The position numbers were made by a program, and so were the translations under genes. Positions 9,186-18,500 of a stretch of 64,000 nucleotides of DNA are shown piece by piece. The first letter of the stretch is position 1; the number at the start of each line of letters is the position of its first letter. This DNA is from Competibacter_A sp002352125 (lineage in GTDB: Bacteria; Pseudomonadota; Gammaproteobacteria; Competibacterales; Competibacteraceae), in NCBI GenBank assembly GCA_035441325.1, contig DAOROA010000018.1, positions 11,597 through 75,596 of the forward strand. The letters run 5' to 3'. The notes beneath the pieces were generated by a model. That model saw only the letters and a program-made list of their open reading frames with translations, searched no databases and had not been told where the DNA came from.

Positions 9186-9716
9186 ATGAAGAAACCGATC
9201 GTTGGAGTGATCGTCGCCGGTGCGGCAGCATGGATTCAATCGGGCGGCGCACTGGCCGACCTGCAAAGCGAAACTCAGGCCGATGTCACGCAAATCTGCA
9301 AGCAAGCTATCGGTAACAAGGGCTACAAAGGTTATCGATATCGCGATGTCGCATTCAACGACTCCCGCAACGGTTACAGCCTGACCGGACAGATCGCCAG
9401 AGGCGCCAAACGGTACGAGTTCAACTGCGTGGTGAGCACCCGGATGAGCATCACCGATCTCGTCATCAATCCGCTGAGCGGCGGCGAAGACAGCGGCGGT
9501 GGTAGCGGTGGCAGCGCGGGCGCACCGGCGGAAGCGCAAGTCGCCTGCGCGAAGGAAGCAGACCGCTATTGGCAACTCAAGGACGGCACTGCCATCCCCA
9601 TGAAATCTAAATCGACGGGCAGCGGCATGTACGAGGTGACGGTGGCCGGCGGCCATCATCGCGGAACCTGTACCGTGACCGAGGATGGCGACGTCAAGGG
9701 CATCATGAACCAGTGA
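9186..9716 (+). CDS. Secreted protein of unknown function
   Basis: A 176-residue protein not recognised as a named family. AGAGGAAA lies about seven bases before ATG 9186. A signal peptide is likely, cleaved after GGALA. The N-terminal half contains Cys-Lys near residue 38 and a second Cys near 80. The centre is a flexible Gly/Ser linker, SGGGSGGSAGAPAEA. The C-terminal half, with CAKEADRYWQL and HHRGTCTVTEDG, carries two more Cys and looks like a small independent domain. It lies 86 bp after the DUF3011 gene, on the same strand and with the same style of exported, Cys-paired domains. It may share a function with its neighbours, but that is inference. Confidence 0.7.
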   Translation: MKKPIVGVIVAGAAAWIQSGGALADLQSETQADVTQICKQAIGNKGYKGYRYRDVAFNDSRNGYSLTGQIARGAKRYEFNCVVSTRMSITDLVINPLSGGEDSGGGSGGSAGAPAEAQVACAKEADRYWQLKDGTAIPMKSKSTGSGMYEVTVAGGHHRGTCTVTEDGDVKGIMNQ

Positions 9717-9724
9717 TCGAACCC

Positions 9725-9754
9725 ATGCGGGGAATCAGAGGATTTTCCCCGCAT
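9725..9754 (+). terminator. Hairpin after the secreted-protein gene
   Basis: Perfect 10-bp stem ATGCGGGGAA (9725-9734) and TTCCCCGCAT (9745-9754) with a 10-base loop, eight bases after the stop at 9716. There is no T-run behind it, so it could be a terminator helped by other factors, or an mRNA-protecting hairpin. Confidence 0.5.
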
Positions 9755-9831
9755 CGTCCGACCCGCTTTAACCGTCCCGGCTCCGCTGCGGTAGGGGTGG
9801 TTGTGTTTCGTTACATCGAGGGACCTACGCC

Positions 9832-10458
9832 ATGAAGCTTATTCGCACTTTCTCACTGGCCGCTCTCTTCGGCGTGATATCCGGCCACGCCGCCGCACCG
9901 AGCTTCGACTGCACCAAAACCGACAGCGCGGCCGCCGGACAGGTTTGCGAAGATAAAGAACTGGCTGCGCTGGACCAAGAGCTGACCCGGCTTTTCGCCC
10001 TTGCCAAGAATGGACCGCATATCACTGCCAGCCGGCGCAAAGAGCTGATCGCGACGCAGCGCGGCTGGATCAAAGGCCGGGATGAGTGCTGGAAGGGCCA
10101 GGATTTGCGCCGCTGCGTGATGGAAAGCTATGTGATGCGCATCCACGAACTGCGACAGGGTTACGCGGACGCGAGAAGTCAAGATAGCAAAGGCATCAGT
10201 CAGGGGCCGCTGGTGGTCCGGTGCGGTCAGCTCGATGCGCTGATCGGGCTCACTTTCGTCGGCAACGCCCCGAAGCACGCTTATCTGGGATGGCTAGACC
10301 AGTCTATCATCACGACTTTGGAGCCGTCCGGCTCAGGCTCCCGCTATACCGCCCATTACGACGATGGCGCTTTCGTCTTTTGGATCAAGGGCGATGTAGC
10401 CACTTTCGAGCGGCCTCAGCAAGGGGTGCTCAACTGTCGGATTGCGGAACCCGGCTAA
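9832..10458 (+). CDS. Secreted LprI-like (DUF1311) plus MliC-like two-domain protein
   Basis: A 208-residue exported protein with two recognisable parts. The signal peptide ends near SGHAAA. Residues about 22-107 match the DUF1311/LprI pattern: FDCTK-D-A-Q-VC, ELAALDQELTRLF, then QRGWIKGRDEC and DLRRCVMESY. LprI of Mycobacterium tuberculosis inhibits lysozyme. Residues about 125-205 resemble MliC/PliC C-type lysozyme inhibitors: VVRCG at the start, an aromatic-rich beta core, FVFWIKGDVATFE and a closing Cys in LNCRI. The predicted role is to protect periplasmic peptidoglycan from lysozyme. Family resemblance is seen in the sequence; inhibition is inferred. The start is ATG 9832 with GAGGG upstream. 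Confidence 0.75.
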   Translation: MKLIRTFSLAALFGVISGHAAAPSFDCTKTDSAAAGQVCEDKELAALDQELTRLFALAKNGPHITASRRKELIATQRGWIKGRDECWKGQDLRRCVMESYVMRIHELRQGYADARSQDSKGISQGPLVVRCGQLDALIGLTFVGNAPKHAYLGWLDQSIITTLEPSGSGSRYTAHYDDGAFVFWIKGDVATFERPQQGVLNCRIAEPG

Positions 10459-10481
10459 CATCTCGCACAAGGATTTAAACG

Positions 10482-13400
10482 ATGATCGAGTCAACGGCAT
10501 TCTTCAGGTCCGGCTCTAGGTATTTCGGCTTTGGGGTCGGCGCGATCTCCGCAATGGCGTTCTTGGTGTTGCTGGCCACTTGGCCGAGCGCATTCGCCGC
10601 CACCTTTACCGTGACCAATGGCAATGACGCTGGCCCCGGCTCTCTGCGCCAAGCGGTGTTCGATGCCGACGTAAACCCTGGCAAGGATACCATCGTCATC
10701 GACTCAGGTGTGACGACGATCAAACCGATCGCTTTGAAATCGGGTGGCTGGGATCCGATACAAATATTTGAATCCGTTGATATTATCGGCCCAGGCGGCC
10801 CGCCCTTTAATCGGGTGACCGTTGATGACATGCAGTCGTATTTCTCCCGGGATGGGCGCGATCTGCCGGGCTGGACCCGGTGCGATGCTCCAGGAAGTTT
10901 GCCCATCATTGGATCGGATATCGTGTTCGAGGTCGGCCAGCAGGGACAGGACAATTCCGCTATCGAAGTGCTGTTTCAGGGCTTTCGCGTGACCCGCACC
11001 GGTGGATTGGTTTTCGCTCACACGGGTGCGGGAATCCGGCTCCGGGATATGGTCGTCGATAACAATCGCGCCGACTTTCCAAACTGCCAAGATCGGCTCA
11101 TTTTCGCGGGGGGCTCGCTTGAGATTGTAGATTCGATTCTCGGTAACAACCTTAAAGAGCAAAACGACCCTAGCGCGCTGATCGCCGTTCTTGGCCCATC
11201 GTTACGCATCGAAAACTCCGTATTGGACTTTAAGGAAAACAAAACCCTATTCGCATTTGAAGGCGGCGCATCGAATGGCCTTGGCGGGAAAACCGTCGAA
11301 ATCCTCGACAGTGTAATTGCTGTTGGTGTTGCTGGTGCAACATCCACCGCCATGCGGTTTGAAAATAGCGATGTATCGATCACCAATTCAAAGCTGATCG
11401 GCTCCTTGAGCGGGTTCTGCGGGCCGCTTGTCGAGGCGCGTCAGAATACCCAGCTTGCCCTCACCAACGTGACGATGTTCGCCGATGGTCGGCCATGTCC
11501 GGTGGAACCGGATTCACCGGCGCTACTGGGCGTTTTTTCAGGCAGCCAGTTGAACGTCGTGAACACATTGCTGTTTCGCCGTACGTTCGGCAATCTGATC
11601 GATCCCGCCACACGCGCGCCGGCCGTTACGGTTAGCGGTGCGACGATCGCGCGCAGCACCAATAATTTCGCCGACGATCCGGCGGTGCCGGCGATTCTGG
11701 GTGGAACTGCGACGGGAGATCCTGGCCTGTTACTCAACGGATATGCCTGTAACTTCACGCAATTTCCACCAGGCAATCCTGATTGCGATCCGGTGCCAGG
11801 CAGCCCGCTGATCGATACCGGAGACAGTTTGCTCGCCGTCGATCCACGCACGGGCAATCCACTGACCATCGATCTGCGGCGCAATCCGCGCATCGACGGC
11901 GCGGCGGTAGACATCGGTGCGCTGGAGCGCCAACAGGCGGCCGGTTCCATCACCATCGTCAAGCAGGCTACGCCCAAGGATGGTACGAACTTCAATTTCA
12001 TTCTGGGCGGACCCAGCATTGTCCAGCAGAACTTCACCGTGGACGACGCCGCACCGGACGACAACGATGGTATCGGCGCCAGCAAGACCGTGGCTTCGTT
12101 GATACCCGGCACTTATCTTCTGTCCGAACAGTCTGTCGCCGGCTGGCATTTGGAAGGCATCATCTGCACTAGCGACCGACCCGGCAGCGCGCCAGCGATT
12201 ACCTTGCCCAGCGTCTCGATCGCGCTGCACGAGGCGGAGCGCGTGACCTGCACGTTCGCCAATCAGAAGCAAGGCAGCCTGACGGTGGTCAAGAAAGCGC
12301 TGGGCGGGGACGACACCTTCAACTTCGGCAGCAACACGCTGATTCCCGATAGCTTCCCCCTCACCACCACGACCGGCGCGGCGCAGATCACCTACAATAA
12401 CCTGGCGCCGGGCCGCTACGACGTCGGCGAAAGTACGCCGCCCACGGGCTGGACTGTCGCTGCCGCCACCTGCGACAACGGCGACGATCCCGGTGCGATC
12501 GACATCGCGCCGGGCGCGAACGTGACCTGCACCTTCGAGAACCACAAACAAAACACCATTATCATCGTCAAACGCGCCATTGGTGGTGATAGCACCTTCA
12601 ATTTCACCGGCGGCGCGCTCGGAAACTTCGGCCTGACCACAGTAAACGGCGAGGCCGTGCAAGCCTTCGGCGGGTTGAGCACTGGCACTTATAGCGTCGC
12701 CGAAACCGCTTCGGCTGGCTGGACCGCCACCGTAGCCGATCCGGTTTGCAGCAACGGCAACAACGCTAGCACTATCAACCTCGCGTCTGGGCAAATCGTC
12801 GTCTGCGTATTCCTCAGTGTGGCCCAAGACGCGCTCGTGGTCGAAAAGAAAGCCCTCGGTGGCGACGCGACATTCAGCTTTACCAGTTCCAGCAATGCCA
12901 TCGGTAACTTCAGTCTAACTACCGTGAATGGCGGAGCCCTCCGGGCATTCAACAGCCTGCCTTCTGGGCAGTACAGCGTAACGGAAACGGCCCTTCCCAC
13001 CGGTTGGGATTTGACCGGCAATACCTGCTCCAGCGGCGTCACGCTGTCGCCGGGCGGTCTTGCGACCTGCACGTTCACCAACACCCAGCGCGGCGCGATC
13101 AACATCGTCAAACGCACGGCGAGCGGCGATGGAACCTTCTCGTTCACCAGCGTCACCCTCGGCAACTTCAACCTCACCACCAGCGGTACGGCCGCGACCC
13201 AACATTTTCCCAATTTGCGCCCCGGTATCTACAGCGTCAGTGAAAATGCGCAGGCTGGTTGGGAGCAAAGCACGGCTACCTGTAGCGATGGCAGCAGCCC
13301 TACCGCCATTCAACTCGATCCGGGCGAAACCGTTACCTGCACCTTCACCAGCGCTCAGGACGGGCGGTTGATCGTGGTCAAGAATACGCTGGGTGGCGAC

Positions 13401-14021
13401 GCGACCTTTGCCTTCACCAGCACGGTGTCAGGGCATTCCAGCTTTAACCTGACGACTGCGAATGGAACGGCGGCCTCTACCTTCTCCGATGTCAAGCCAG
13501 GCACCTACACCGTGCAGGAGCAACCTTTGGCGGGTTGGGATTCGGTCAGCGCCCAATGCAGCAACGGCAACAAGCCGGATGCCGTCACCCTCGCAGCAGG
13601 TCAAACGGTCACCTGTACCTTTACCAATGCTCGAAAGGGTACTCTCGTCATACGCGCGAATACCAAGAACGGCGACGCGACCTTCGATTTTGCCAGCCGC
13701 ACTCTGCCGCAGGCCGCTTTCGCTCTCACCACGATCAACGGCGCGGCATCAACGCAGTTTAACGATCTATCCAATCTCAAAATTTACGACATCACGCAAA
13801 CGGCGCCAGCGGGTTGGGTACTGCTATCGGCGACTTGCGATAACGGCGACTTGCCAGGCGCCGTTTCGATCAGGTCAGGCGCCACGGTGATTTGTACTTT
13901 CGCCAATCGGAAAGCCAACGATATTCCGACGCTTTCCCAGTGGGGGCTGCTCGTCCTAGCCGCTCTGCTCGCGTTTGGTGCTTGGTCGCACGGAACGATG
14001 CGATCTGCCGGACGCCGGTAA
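10482..14021 (+). CDS. Large secreted beta-helix/repeat protein with IPTL-CTERM sorting tail
   Basis: A 1179-residue surface or envelope protein. The signal peptide runs to about AFAA (residue 40). It is followed by the opening typical of beta-helix, choice-of-anchor proteins: VTNGNDAGPGSLRQAV. Residues about 40-485 look like a right-handed parallel beta-helix, ending with PRIDGAAVDIGALE. Then come seven tandem beta-sandwich repeats (see the repeat feature), similar to prealbumin-like or SpaA-like folds. The C-terminus is the sorting signal IPTLSQWGLLVL from residue 1148, a hydrophobic helix and a basic end (MRSAGRR), matching IPTL-CTERM. This predicts processing by a membrane sorting enzyme. 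The start is ATG 10482, 23 bp after the inhibitor-like gene. Adhesin or matrix role is inference. Confidence 0.85.
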   Translation: MIESTAFFRSGSRYFGFGVGAISAMAFLVLLATWPSAFAATFTVTNGNDAGPGSLRQAVFDADVNPGKDTIVIDSGVTTIKPIALKSGGWDPIQIFESVDIIGPGGPPFNRVTVDDMQSYFSRDGRDLPGWTRCDAPGSLPIIGSDIVFEVGQQGQDNSAIEVLFQGFRVTRTGGLVFAHTGAGIRLRDMVVDNNRADFPNCQDRLIFAGGSLEIVDSILGNNLKEQNDPSALIAVLGPSLRIENSVLDFKENKTLFAFEGGASNGLGGKTVEILDSVIAVGVAGATSTAMRFENSDVSITNSKLIGSLSGFCGPLVEARQNTQLALTNVTMFADGRPCPVEPDSPALLGVFSGSQLNVVNTLLFRRTFGNLIDPATRAPAVTVSGATIARSTNNFADDPAVPAILGGTATGDPGLLLNGYACNFTQFPPGNPDCDPVPGSPLIDTGDSLLAVDPRTGNPLTIDLRRNPRIDGAAVDIGALERQQAAGSITIVKQATPKDGTNFNFILGGPSIVQQNFTVDDAAPDDNDGIGASKTVASLIPGTYLLSEQSVAGWHLEGIICTSDRPGSAPAITLPSVSIALHEAERVTCTFANQKQGSLTVVKKALGGDDTFNFGSNTLIPDSFPLTTTTGAAQITYNNLAPGRYDVGESTPPTGWTVAAATCDNGDDPGAIDIAPGANVTCTFENHKQNTIIIVKRAIGGDSTFNFTGGALGNFGLTTVNGEAVQAFGGLSTGTYSVAETASAGWTATVADPVCSNGNNASTINLASGQIVVCVFLSVAQDALVVEKKALGGDATFSFTSSSNAIGNFSLTTVNGGALRAFNSLPSGQYSVTETALPTGWDLTGNTCSSGVTLSPGGLATCTFTNTQRGAINIVKRTASGDGTFSFTSVTLGNFNLTTSGTAATQHFPNLRPGIYSVSENAQAGWEQSTATCSDGSSPTAIQLDPGETVTCTFTSAQDGRLIVVKNTLGGDATFAFTSTVSGHSSFNLTTANGTAASTFSDVKPGTYTVQEQPLAGWDSVSAQCSNGNKPDAVTLAAGQTVTCTFTNARKGTLVIRANTKNGDATFDFASRTLPQAAFALTTINGAASTQFNDLSNLKIYDITQTAPAGWVLLSATCDNGDLPGAVSIRSGATVICTFANRKANDIPTLSQWGLLVLAALLAFGAWSHGTMRSAGRR
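11943..13916 (+). repeat. Seven tandem about 90-residue repeats inside the IPTL-CTERM protein
   Basis: Repeat starts lie at 11943, 12273, 12552, 12828, 13092, 13362 and 13638 (residues 488, 598, 691, 783, 871, 961, 1053). The spacing is 110, 93, 92, 88, 90 and 92 residues. Each opens with a strand such as GSLTVVKKALGGD-TF-F, has a central LTT-G-A--F-L--G-Y-V-E and AGW, and closes with C-NG, then VTCTF-N. The two Cys per unit probably pair. The units differ at the DNA level, so the array is old rather than freshly expanded. Confidence 0.85.
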
Positions 14022-14121
14022 GCGGGAAATTTGACACCCGATCCGTGTTCCAGCTTGGTAATGCTATTCGAGTGTAGAGATATGAGCGGTCGGAGCTAAA
14101 TTTCTTGACCACCAAAGTGAT

Positions 14122-14148
14122 ACCCCCTTATCAAACCAATAAGGGGGT
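14122..14148. terminator. Hairpin between the repeat-protein gene and lipA
   Basis: Perfect 10-bp stem ACCCCCTTAT (14122-14131) and ATAAGGGGGT (14139-14148) with a 7-base loop. No T-run follows. It lies about 100 bp after the large secreted-protein gene and 140 bp before lipA, so it may end the upstream transcript or act in the lipA leader. Confidence 0.45.
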
Positions 14149-14289
14149 TAAGCGAAAGTACCTTTTGTCGACAAGCCTCAATTTTTGTTGGAGGGGGATT
14201 CTGATCGCCTCTTGATCGGACAGAAAATAAAGGCAAAATCCCGAGTTGAATCCCAGGTTGTTCGTGTGCTCCCTCTTCAGGAATCCATC

Positions 14290-15315
14290 ATGTCAGAATC
14301 GACGGCATCCGGTGATGCTATTCCCGTCCCAACCGAATCCACCGCAACCCAGCCAGCAGCCGAATCTATCTCCCATCGAGGCGAAAAACTGCGCGGCGCC
14401 GAAAAGGTCGCCCGTATTCCGATCAAGGTCGCGGCGACCGATCCCAAGCAGCGCTTGCGCAAGCCGGCATGGATTCGCGCCCAATTTCCCGGCACGCCAG
14501 AAGTGCTGCGATTGAAACAGATTCTACGGGACAATCGACTGCACACGGTTTGCGAGGAAGCCAGTTGTCCCAACCTCGGCGAGTGCTTCGGCCACGGTAC
14601 CGCCACTTTCATGATCATGGGCGATATCTGCACCCGCCGCTGTCCGTTCTGCGACGTGGGGCATGGCCGGCCCAACCCGCTCGATCTGGCCGAGCCGGAG
14701 AACTTGGCGCGCACCGTGGCGGCGATGGGTTTGAAATACGTGGTGATCACGTCGGTGGACCGCGACGACCTGCGCGATGGCGGCGCGGCGCATTTTGCTG
14801 CCTGCATCCGGGCGGTGCGCGCTCGCTGCCCGAACATCGTCATCGAAATCTTGACCCCGGATTTTCGGGGGCGGCTGGACGTGGCGCTGGACATTCTGGA
14901 GGGCGATCCACCGGACGTGTTCAACCACAACCTGGAAACCGTACCGCGCCTGTACCGGCAGGCTCGACCCGGCGCCGATTACCGATACTCCCTGAGTTTG
15001 CTAAAGGGGTTCAAGGAACGTCATCCGCGCATCCCGACCAAATCGGGGCTGATGCTGGGATTGGGCGAGACACTGACCGAGATCGAGGAAGTCATGCACG
15101 ATTTGCGCGCTCACGACGTGGAAATGTTGACGCTCGGCCAGTACCTGCAACCCAGCATCCATCATCTGCCGGTCGAGCGCTACGCGACGCCGGAGGAATT
15201 CGAGCGGTTGCGGATCTTCGGCGAGGCGTTGGGCTTCGCGCACGTCGCCTCCGCGCCGATGGTCCGCTCGTCCTATCACGCCGATTCTCAGGCTAAGGGC
15301 GCTGGGGTCGAGTAG
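14290..15315 (+). CDS. lipA: Lipoyl synthase LipA
   Basis: A radical-SAM enzyme that inserts two sulfurs into protein-bound octanoyl groups made by LipB. ATG 14290 is used with AGGA upstream; the frame is open further 5' but that part lacks family sequence. Both iron-sulfur clusters are visible: the auxiliary cluster Cys in CEEASCPNLGEC (C88, C93, C99) and the radical-SAM CxxxCxxC in CTRRCPFC (C114, C118, C121). The conserved C-terminal serine ligand is in VRSSYHA. The protein is 341 residues; the first 55 or so are a variable tail. It is a monocistronic-looking gene, detached from lipB by the secreted-protein genes. Confidence 0.95.
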   Translation: MSESTASGDAIPVPTESTATQPAAESISHRGEKLRGAEKVARIPIKVAATDPKQRLRKPAWIRAQFPGTPEVLRLKQILRDNRLHTVCEEASCPNLGECFGHGTATFMIMGDICTRRCPFCDVGHGRPNPLDLAEPENLARTVAAMGLKYVVITSVDRDDLRDGGAAHFAACIRAVRARCPNIVIEILTPDFRGRLDVALDILEGDPPDVFNHNLETVPRLYRQARPGADYRYSLSLLKGFKERHPRIPTKSGLMLGLGETLTEIEEVMHDLRAHDVEMLTLGQYLQPSIHHLPVERYATPEEFERLRIFGEALGFAHVASAPMVRSSYHADSQAKGAGVE

Positions 15316-15594
15316 CGAAAGCAGGCTAGCTTCGAGTCGTGGCTGTATCCGGCCGGTCACCGATCGACGGCCGCGAGGAGCCGATGTGATTTTGCGACCG
15401 GAATCGAAATCTGAACGAGGCGCCGGTGCGTGCCCGCTGCCAGCTTCGAGGAAGTCTGGCCGATTTCGCTGAGGGTGATCGGCCTCGTTCGGTCCGATCA
15501 TCGGGAGATCGAACGCCTTTTCGGCCATAATAGCGTCCTACCGCGAACATGGACGACTCGAGCTTTAACCAAACCGATTTTGGAGTTTCATGGC

Positions 15595-18500
15595 ATGAAA
15601 AAATCTGGGGACAAGACTAGGAAGGATGTTTTGGAAGATCAGCCCGACCATTTGCGTGCGGCGACTCCTTCGCCGACTCATTACGTGGCTGTCGGCGCGT
15701 CAGCCGGTGGTCTGGAGGCGATCGAATCCTTCTTTAGCCACATGCCGCCCGAAAACGGTTTGGGTTTCATCGTGATCCAGCACCTTTCGCCCGACTACAA
15801 GAGCTTGATGGTCGAGCTGCTTTCCAAGCGGACTCCGATGCCGGTCCATCGAGCGGAGGATGGGATGCTGGTTTTGCCCGACCACGTCTATTTGATCCCA
15901 CCGAAGAAAAACCTCACCATTTTCCACGGCAAGCTGCTGCTGAGCGAGCAGGATCACAGTAAGGGCATCAATCTGCCGATCGACGTGTTTTTGCGGTCGC
16001 TGGCCGAAGATCAGAACAAAAAGGCCATAGCCATCATTCTTTCCGGTACCGGCAGCGACGGTACGCGGGGTGTGCGCGTCATCAAGGAATACGGCGGCAT
16101 GGTCATGGTGCAAGACGAGGAAAGCGCCAAGTTCGACGGCATGCCCCGAGCGGCCATTTCGACTGGCTTGGCCGATTTCGTGCTCCCACCGGACCAGATG
16201 CCCGCCCAGCTTTTATCTTTTGCCAAGCATCCTTATATCACCAAGGCCGAACGTTCCGAGACGCTGTTGAGCGACGAGCAGGGCATGACTCGCATTTTTG
16301 CCCTGCTGCGAGAGAAGTGCAAAATCGATTTCACGTTTTACAAACCCAGCACCGTCACCCGACGCATCGAGCGGCGCATGACCATCAACCAGATCGACGA
16401 CATCAAGGATTACGTCGCTCTGCTTTCGAGTCATCCCGGCGAAATCGTGGCGCTTTACCGCGAACTGCTGATCGGCGTCACCAGCTTTTTCCGCGATCAG
16501 GAAGTCTTCGATCATTTGGCGCAGAGCTATTTGCCGGAAATCTTCAAAGGTGCTGGCGGCCGAGAAGTCCGCTTCTGGGTGGCGGGCTGTTCTACGGGCG
16601 AGGAAGCGTACAGTTTGGCCATCATGGCCAGGGAATGCATGGAAGAGCTAGGCATTTTCAACGACGTAAAGATTTTCGCTACCGACATTGATCGCGATGC
16701 CATCCACTACGCCGCCAACGGCTCTTTTCCGGAAAGCATCGCCGCCGACGTGTCGCCCCGTTTATTGGCCAAATACTTTTACAAGAAAGAGGATAACTTC
16801 CAAATCGCGCGCAACATCCGGGAGATGGTGGTTTTCGCTCAGCACAACTTGATCAAGGATCCGCCCTTCACCAACATCACGTTGATTAGCTGTCGCAACC
16901 TGCTCATTTACCTGCAACCGATCTTGCAGCACAAGGTGCTCGAATTTTTCAACTTTTCGCTCAATTCCGGCGGCATCTTGGTTCTGGGAACCAGCGAAAC
17001 CACCGGGGACATGGCCGATTATTTCGAGCTTCTAGACTCGAAATCGAAACTCTACCGCTCCAAGGGCCGCCTCAAGCCGTTGTCCGATACGACCCCTCCG
17101 CTGTCCGTGACCGACACGCGCGCGCGCGATCTCAGGGGGCAATTCGCCGGTGTTCGCCGAGCCTTGCGCCTCGGCGACGAGGAACGGGTGCTGGAGCGTT
17201 TTCTAGAGGCTGCCACCCGCGACTACATTCCGCTGACGATCATCGTCAACTCGCAGTTGGAGGTTTTGCACGTTTTTGGCGACTCCAGCAGCTATTTCAA
17301 ATTGCCTGCGGGCAAAATGGTCAACGATATTTCCAAAATGGCGGCCAGAGAGCTCGCCGTTCCGCTGACGACCGGCATCCAGAAAGTATTTCGCCAGCGG
17401 CAGGAGCTTTACCTCTACAACATTCGCCTTCCCCAGGAAGGTGGTGTTCGAGTGGTGGATTTGCGCATTCGGCCATTGCCGGAGAAAAAGGGGCAAGAGT
17501 CTCTGGTGGCGGTTTTTATCGGCGAGGTCAAGAAAGTCGATGCGACCGATCAAGAACCCGTGGTTCAATCCTACGACTTGTCCAAAGCGGCCGAGGAACG
17601 ACTGCGCGATCTGGAGCAGGATCTGCAATTTACCCGCGAAAATCTGCAAGCCACTATCGAGGAACTGGAGACGGCCAACGAGGAGTTGCAGGCGACCAAC
17701 GAGGAACTGCTGGCCAGCAACGAGGAACTGCAGTCCACCAACGAGGAACTACAGTCCACCAACGAGGAGCTGTTCACCGTCAACACGGAATACCAGAGCA
17801 AGATCATCGAACTGACCGAACTGAACAACGACGTGGACAACTTGTTGAACGCGACGCAGGTCAACCAAATCCTGCTCGACGAGAATCTGGAGGTGCGCCG
17901 CTTTTCTCCCAAGATCACTCGAATTTTCAAGTTGCTCGACAGTGATGTAGGCCGGCCCGTCACCCACATTTCGCACTATTTGGTGGATTGCGATCCCATT
18001 GAGCTGGTTCGCAAGGTCCAGATCGGCGGCCAACCCTTGGAGCAGAAGGTTCGTACTCGGGATGGATGCTGGTACCTGATGCGGGTAGTGCCTTATGTCG
18101 TTGGACCCAGGGCCTTCTCCGGTACGGTGATCTCTTTCGTGGATATTTCCGAGATTAAGCTGGTGGAGGCGACGTTGCGGGATTCGCTGCAAACCTTCGC
18201 CAACATCGTCAACGCTTCGCCCGCTTTGCTGTGGATGTCCGATCCCGACAAAGGGCGCGTCTGGTTCAACGAACCTTGGCTCGCTTTTACCGGGCGCTCC
18301 CTGGGGCAGGAACGGGGCGACGGTTGGGCCGGAGGCGTACATCCGGACGATTTCGAGGATTGCCTGAAACGATACAAGGAGGCGATCGATAATCGTCGGC
18401 CGTTTTCCCTGGAATATCACCTGCGTCGTTTCGACGGCGAATACCGTTGGATTTACGATCAAGGACATCCCCGTTACACCACCGAAGGCGAATTTCTGGG

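Noticed and set aside
11730..12827. Minus-strand frame of 365 codons
   Set aside because: Antisense to the beta-helix/repeat protein, whose regular repeats show the plus strand is coding.
17590..17830. DNA repeat of GAGGAACTG-like units considered as a tandem repeat or CRISPR-like array
   Set aside because: It encodes the NEELQ heptads of a coiled coil in the CheB-CheR fusion; no spacers are present.
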